Positions 60,514 to 64,000 of a stretch of DNA of 64,000 nucleotides are shown piece by piece. The stretch covers positions 1,673,501 to 1,737,500 of the forward strand of contig CALSRS010000001.1 of the NCBI GenBank assembly GCA_943788815.1, written 5' to 3'. The first letter of the stretch is position 1, and each line of letters begins with the position of its first letter. The stretch is from an uncultured Gammaproteobacteria bacterium. GTDB taxonomy: Bacteria > Pseudomonadota > Gammaproteobacteria > Eutrophobiales > Eutrophobiaceae. The notes under the pieces were generated by a model. The model was given only the letters and a program-made list of their open reading frames with translations, did no database searches and was not told the DNA's origin. The translations under genes and the position numbers were made by a program.

Positions 60514-60692
60514 AGTTTTATTTACTTATAATTATTATTAGGGTTAATGTTAATAAGGATAAATATTTTCTTTATATATATCAATGGCTTGCATTTAAAT
60601 AAAAAGCATTCTGCCTGTGGATAACAAATGATCATCTGTGGATATGTTCAGGCACTTGTAAAAAATCATATGAATTCTTTATTTATCCACAG
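60514..60692. other. candidate replication origin region between dnaA and dnaN
   Basis: Three DnaA boxes lie in 76 bases: TGTGGATAA (60616-60624), TGTGGATAT (60637-60645, one mismatch) and TTATCCACA (60683-60691). Beside them (about 60514-60605) is a very AT-rich stretch that includes TTATTATTAGGG and TATATATAT-like runs, a plausible unwinding element. Replication genes read away from here on both sides of dnaA. No other genes are in this gap. I cannot show that replication starts here. Confidence 0.6.
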
Positions 60693-62015
60693 CTAATTAT
60701 TTAATATATTATTCAGGTTATTATAATCTTCTTCTATCCTTTTTTCTTGCAGTCTAAGCTCTTTTATTTTTCTGCATGCATGTAGAACGGTTGTGTGATC
60801 ACGTCCTCCAAATGCATCTCCTATTTCAGGCAAACTATGATTAGTGAGCTCTTTTGCTAATGTCATTGCTATTTGTCTGGGTCGTGTAATAGACCGGCTA
60901 CGTCGCTTTGACAAAAGGTCAGAAACACGAATTTTATAGTATTCTGCAATAATCTTTTTGATATTTTCAAGGGTTATTTGTTTGTCTTGTATTAATAATA
61001 AATCTTTTAGTGCTTGTTGAGTAAAGTCTAATGATATTGCTTGCCCGGTTAGGTTTGAATTTGCAATAACCCTATTTAAGGCGCCTTCTAATTCCCTGAC
61101 ATTTGAACGAAAGCGTTTTGCAATAAAAAAAGACACTTCATTTGGTAGGTAAGTATTTGTTTGTTCTGCTTTTTTATTAATTATTGCAACTCTTGTTTCC
61201 AGCTCTGGTGGTTCAATTGCTACTGTTAGTCCCCAACCAAAACGAGACTTTAAACGCTCTTCTAGCCCCTTAACTTCTTTTGGATATTTGTCGCAGGTCA
61301 GAACAATCTGGTGCTGTCCCTCAAGCAATGCGTTAAAGGTGTGGAAAAATTCTTCCTGTGAACGCTCTTTTCCTGCAAAAAACTGAATATCATCAATTAA
61401 CAGAGCATCGAGAGACCGATAATATCGTTTAAACTCATTAATAGCGTTATGTTGAAGGGCGCGAACCATGTCAGCAACGAAACGTTCAGAATGCAGGTAC
61501 GCAATGTTCGCGCCAGGTTTTTGGGCTAAAATGGCGTGGCCAATTGAGTGCATTAAGTGTGTTTTCCCTAAACCAACCCCCCCATATATAAAAAGAGGGT
61601 TGTATGAATCGCCAGGGTTTTCAGCGGTTTGAATGGAGGCTGCACGCGCAAGTTGGTTAGACTTGCCTTCAACAAAAGACTCGAATGTGAATAAAGAATT
61701 TAGATAATTTGAATACTTTTTTTGTGTCTTTATAGGTTCGGGGCGCTCTTCCTTAGTGTTTTTTATTATCTCGGCGCTGTTGCTTCCAACCTCAATACTG
61801 AGTATGCAGTTGTTACCATTTAGAACTTTTTCGAGAAGCGAGTTGATTTTGTCGAGGTATTTTTCGTTTATCCAATCAAGAACAAATCGATTTGGGGCGA
61901 AAAGTTTTAAGTTGTTTTCATCTTCAACCGCCTGGAGAGGGCGTATCCAGGTATTGAACTGCTGAGGAGTAAGCTCGCCCTCAAGCCTTTCAAGACAGGA
62001 TTCCCAAATTGACAT
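60693..62015 (-). CDS. dnaA: chromosomal replication initiator DnaA
   Basis: 440 residues from ATG 62015, giving [20 protein letters not shown], the typical start; an earlier ATG at 62054 adds a non-homologous 13 residues. Domain III has Walker [19 protein letters not shown] (about 144-161) and Walker [13 protein letters not shown] (about 207-218). Domain IV has the DNA-binding helix [22 protein letters not shown] and [14 protein letters not shown]. It starts replication at DnaA boxes. Confidence 0.97.
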   Translation of the reverse strand: MSIWESCLERLEGELTPQQFNTWIRPLQAVEDENNLKLFAPNRFVLDWINEKYLDKINSLLEKVLNGNNCILSIEVGSNSAEIIKNTKEERPEPIKTQKKYSNYLNSLFTFESFVEGKSNQLARAASIQTAENPGDSYNPLFIYGGVGLGKTHLMHSIGHAILAQKPGANIAYLHSERFVADMVRALQHNAINEFKRYYRSLDALLIDDIQFFAGKERSQEEFFHTFNALLEGQHQIVLTCDKYPKEVKGLEERLKSRFGWGLTVAIEPPELETRVAIINKKAEQTNTYLPNEVSFFIAKRFRSNVRELEGALNRVIANSNLTGQAISLDFTQQALKDLLLIQDKQITLENIKKIIAEYYKIRVSDLLSKRRSRSITRPRQIAMTLAKELTNHSLPEIGDAFGGRDHTTVLHACRKIKELRLQEKRIEEDYNNLNNILNN

Positions 62016-62137
62016 AGACAAGCTACGAGTCCTCCGATTTAACGATATAAACAAAAATATGAATTGATAATAGAGTGTATACTTGTTTCAGGTGTATATC
62101 TATAACCACATTTGTAGAAATTAATGTAGGTTAAAAA

Positions 62138-62167
62138 TTGACACACTAATTATATGGAAAGTAAGAT
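62138..62167 (+). promoter_or_regulatory. promoter of rpmH-rnpA-yidD-yidC
   Basis: TTGACA (62138-62143) and TAAGAT (62162-62167) are separated by 18 bases. It lies 43 bases before the rpmH ATG at 62210. The same 194-base gap (62016-62209) must hold the dnaA promoter on the other strand; I saw no DnaA box in it. Confidence 0.68.
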
Positions 62168-62209
62168 GCACGGTCTTTTTGAAACGGTAAAACAAATCAG
62201 GTTTATGTA

Positions 62210-62344
62210 ATGAAGCAGACATTTCAGCCAAGCAACTTAAAACGAAAAAGAAAACACGGATTCAGGCTGCGTATGAGAACAAAAGCAGGCAGACAGGTAA
62301 TTAATGCAAGAAGGGCAAAAGGTCGGAAGCGGCTCGCAGCTTGA
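62210..62344 (+). CDS. rpmH: 50S ribosomal protein L34
   Basis: 44 residues, [19 protein letters not shown] at the start and [11 protein letters not shown] at the end, the usual very basic L34. The nearest in-frame ATG is 62210. It is followed by rnpA; the likely rnpA start (GTG 62349) is 5 bases after the stop. A longer rnpA frame starting inside rpmH (ATG 62304) exists. Confidence 0.98.
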   Translation: MKQTFQPSNLKRKRKHGFRLRMRTKAGRQVINARRAKGRKRLAA

Positions 62345-62348
62345 CGGT

Positions 62349-62699
62349 GTGAATTCAGATCAATTCCGATATCTAAATAAAAACAGGTTAAAAACAGCAG
62401 AACAATTCCGTAACGTTTTTAATGCTGGAAAAAGATCTATAGACTCCCAGTTTATCATCCTGGCAACAGAAAACCTCTTGGGGTATTCGAGACTGGGTAT
62501 GGCAATACCTAAAAAAAAAATAAACAGGGCGGTTGATAGGAATTCGATAAAGAGGTTAATCAGAGAATGCTTTCGCAACAGCACGATTGTGGAAAAAGGT
62601 TATGATATTGTTGTTCTCCCACAAAATAAAATTGATGTAAAACAAAAAGAACGACTAAAAAACTCCTTAATTTCCCACTGGAAAAAAATACATAAGTGA
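62349..62699 (+). CDS. rnpA: ribonuclease P protein component
   Basis: About 116 residues from GTG 62349; an ATG at 62304 overlaps rpmH and gives 131 residues. The family signature RLGMAIPKKKINRAVDRNSIKRLIRECFR (about 50-78) is intact, preceded by LKTAEQFRNVFNAGKR. It is the protein partner of RNase P, the tRNA 5' processing ribozyme. The stop overlaps the yidD start (GTGA). Confidence 0.94.
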   Translation: MNSDQFRYLNKNRLKTAEQFRNVFNAGKRSIDSQFIILATENLLGYSRLGMAIPKKKINRAVDRNSIKRLIRECFRNSTIVEKGYDIVVLPQNKIDVKQKERLKNSLISHWKKIHK

Positions 62700-62911
62700 A
62701 AAATGCGATTATAAGAATGATCGATATGTACGGATGGGTCCTAAGTCCGTTTCTCGGGAACAACTGCCGTTTTTTGCCCACATGTTCATGCTATACAAAA
62801 CAAGCGATAGAAGATTTTGGTGTGATAAAAGGGACGTACATGGGAGTTAAACGCTTATGTCGATGCCATCCATTTGCGCCGGGCGGGCTTGATCCCGTTC
62901 CAAAAGAGTAA
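62696..62911 (+). CDS. yidD: membrane protein insertion efficiency factor YidD
   Basis: 71 residues from GTG 62696, which overlaps the rnpA stop. RMIDMYGWVLSPFLGNNCRF at the start, PTCSCYTKQAIEDFGVIKG and RLCRCHPFAPGGLDPVP near the end, the diagnostic cysteines and HPFxxGGxDPVP. It helps YidC insert proteins into the membrane. Confidence 0.96.
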   Translation: MKNAIIRMIDMYGWVLSPFLGNNCRFLPTCSCYTKQAIEDFGVIKGTYMGVKRLCRCHPFAPGGLDPVPKE

Positions 62912-62919
62912 GGTTTATT

Positions 62920-64000
62920 ATGGATACAGTTAGGTTTATTTTAGTTATCACATTTATCATGATTTCTATGAAACTGTGGACAAGCTGGCAAGAGGAGTAC
63001 GGCCCAACACAAACTGAACAACAACAAGCTCCAGGATTGCAAATATCAAACCAGACAGAAAATGAGCTGCCGGAATTTTCTGAACCCAGGAGCGAAGTTC
63101 AGCAAGTCCCTTCAGTAAACCCAGTGGCAGAAACGCCAGCTCGTGACATAGTAAATATTGAAACGGACATTTTTCGTCTGATAGTCGACAAGCAGGGCGC
63201 AGGAATTGTGCATGCGGCTTTATTGGATTTTCCAGTTAGCCTAAACGAACTTGATACACCATTAGTCCTGCTTGAAGAATCTCAGAACATTACATTTGTT
63301 ATACAAGGGGGGCTGTTGAGTGAACAACCCGCTCCAACACAACAGGCTCAATATACAAGCATAGCAAATAACTATGTTATGCAAGCAAACGAAAATGTTT
63401 TGAAAGTTCCATTCAGTTGGCAGGAAAATGGGATTTCTATTACAAAAACCTATGAATTTACTCGCGAAAGCCACTTGGTTAAGGTTGCATACGCGGTTAA
63501 AAATAACTCTCAGAGCATTTGGCGAGGCAGGGCATATTCTCAGATAAAACGAAACGACCCAGATGAGGGGGGCATGCGATTTATCTATACTTATACAGGG
63601 ACAGTCATCTCGGATCCGGAAAACAGGTATGAAAAAATTTCCTTTGATGATATCGATGACGCTCCAATTTCCAAGCAAAGTAACGATGGTTGGATAGCTG
63701 TTATTCAGCATTATTTCTTGGCTGCTTTAGTTCCGGCGAACCGAGAAGAAACATATCACTATTATACAAAGTCGCTGGGTAACAAGATGTATACCTCGGG
63801 GCTCATTTCCCCGGGGCGAGAAATTTCTCCTGGCCAGGAAACAGACTTCACTGAGCAGATTTATATTGGCCCAAAAGATCAGGATAAATTATCAGGGATT
63901 GCTGAAGGACTGGATTTAACGGTTGATTATGGGATGTTGTGGTTTATTGCAAAACCTCTGTTCTGGGGGCTGAAGGCGATTCACGAAAAAATCAACAATT
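62920..64000 (+). CDS. yidC: membrane protein insertase YidC, N-terminal part (truncated by window end)
   Basis: 360 residues are in the window and the frame is open to the end. A first membrane helix (about 4-21, RFILVITFIMISMKLW) is followed by the large periplasmic domain (about 40-335) with VNIETDIFRLIVDKQGAGI, ITKTYEFTRESHLVKVAY and YHYYTKSLGNK. The frame then enters the conserved core with VDYGMLWFIAKPLFWGLKAIHE, the start of the insertase helices. It begins 8 bases after yidD with a TAAGG ribosome site. Confidence 0.95.
   Translation, partial: MDTVRFILVITFIMISMKLWTSWQEEYGPTQTEQQQAPGLQISNQTENELPEFSEPRSEVQQVPSVNPVAETPARDIVNIETDIFRLIVDKQGAGIVHAALLDFPVSLNELDTPLVLLEESQNITFVIQGGLLSEQPAPTQQAQYTSIANNYVMQANENVLKVPFSWQENGISITKTYEFTRESHLVKVAYAVKNNSQSIWRGRAYSQIKRNDPDEGGMRFIYTYTGTVISDPENRYEKISFDDIDDAPISKQSNDGWIAVIQHYFLAALVPANREETYHYYTKSLGNKMYTSGLISPGREISPGQETDFTEQIYIGPKDQDKLSGIAEGLDLTVDYGMLWFIAKPLFWGLKAIHEKINN

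Noticed and set aside
60514-60560. DnaA-trio element near (TAA)3 in the dnaA-dnaN gap
   Set aside because: TAATAATAAT occurs but there is no good DnaA box next to it; only a two-mismatch TTATCCTTA lies nearby, which AT-rich sequence gives by chance.
62016-62209. oriC in the rpmH-dnaA gap
   Set aside because: No TTATCCACA-type box was found; the dnaA-dnaN gap has three.

Overview
The window is a gene-dense, AT-rich stretch of chromosome from a free-living, non-enteric gammaproteobacterium. Its gene order is the Pseudomonas/Oceanospirillales-type housekeeping synteny: gshB-tonB-yqgE-yqgF-pyrR-pyrB-pyrC', pilT-pilU, yggS-proC-yggT, slmA-argB-algC-dut-coaBC, radC-rpmB-rpmG, mutM, coaD-rsmD-M16-M16-ftsY-ftsE-ftsX-rpoH, cox genes, bio genes, and gyrB-recF-dnaN-dnaA/rpmH-rnpA-yidD-yidC. 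I see no prophage, insertion sequence, CRISPR array, rRNA or tRNA. No gap without a gene exceeds 300 bases.

Layout. 1-5.9 kb: end of gshB, a TonB-type protein, yqgE/yqgF and a pyrimidine block (pyrR, pyrB, a catalytically dead pyrC', and a PyrK-type flavoprotein). 6-11.4 kb (minus): a TonB-dependent receptor and three tandem PilT/PilU-family pilus ATPases. 11.6-18.2 kb: yggS, proC, yggT, DUF4426, exonuclease III, pyrE, a secreted coiled-coil protein, slmA, argB. 18.3-23.8 kb: a membrane-anchored phosphomannomutase, dut, coaBC, radC, and ribosomal proteins L28 and L33. 23.8-28 kb: a fatty-acid desaturase and a Gld-like ABC transporter with a GldG-like protein. 28-34.7 kb: mutM, then a minus-strand run of two M16 peptidase-family proteins, rsmD, coaD, ferredoxin and ggt. 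34.8-38.4 kb: ftsYEX and rpoH. 39-51.3 kb: two different heme-copper oxidases in convergent clusters with assembly factors. 51.3-55.9 kb: bioBFCD and comF. 55.9-64 kb: the replication-origin region, with gyrB, recF, dnaN and dnaA reading leftward and rpmH, rnpA, yidD and yidC reading rightward.

The window shows no obviously new multi-gene system. The best signals are regulatory or concern dead or duplicated family members. A near-perfect CIRCE (HrcA operator) overlies the predicted rpoH promoter, which suggests that the repressor HrcA controls the heat-shock sigma factor. A BirA-type operator with the same 16-nt half-site spacing as I recall for E. coli bioO overlies the bioB -35 box and the start of comF. 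A rho-independent terminator for one gene is encoded inside the 3' end of the convergent slmA gene. Three DnaA boxes beside an AT-rich stretch lie between dnaA and dnaN, and I found none between rpmH and dnaA. Other points are the dead PyrC' with a lone PyrK, the extra PilU-like ATPase after a triple 11-bp repeat, the oxidase subunit II carrying two c-type haem domains, the 39-residue oxidase assembly gene, the missing COX15 and bioH, and a SCO-like protein without its usual copper-binding His.
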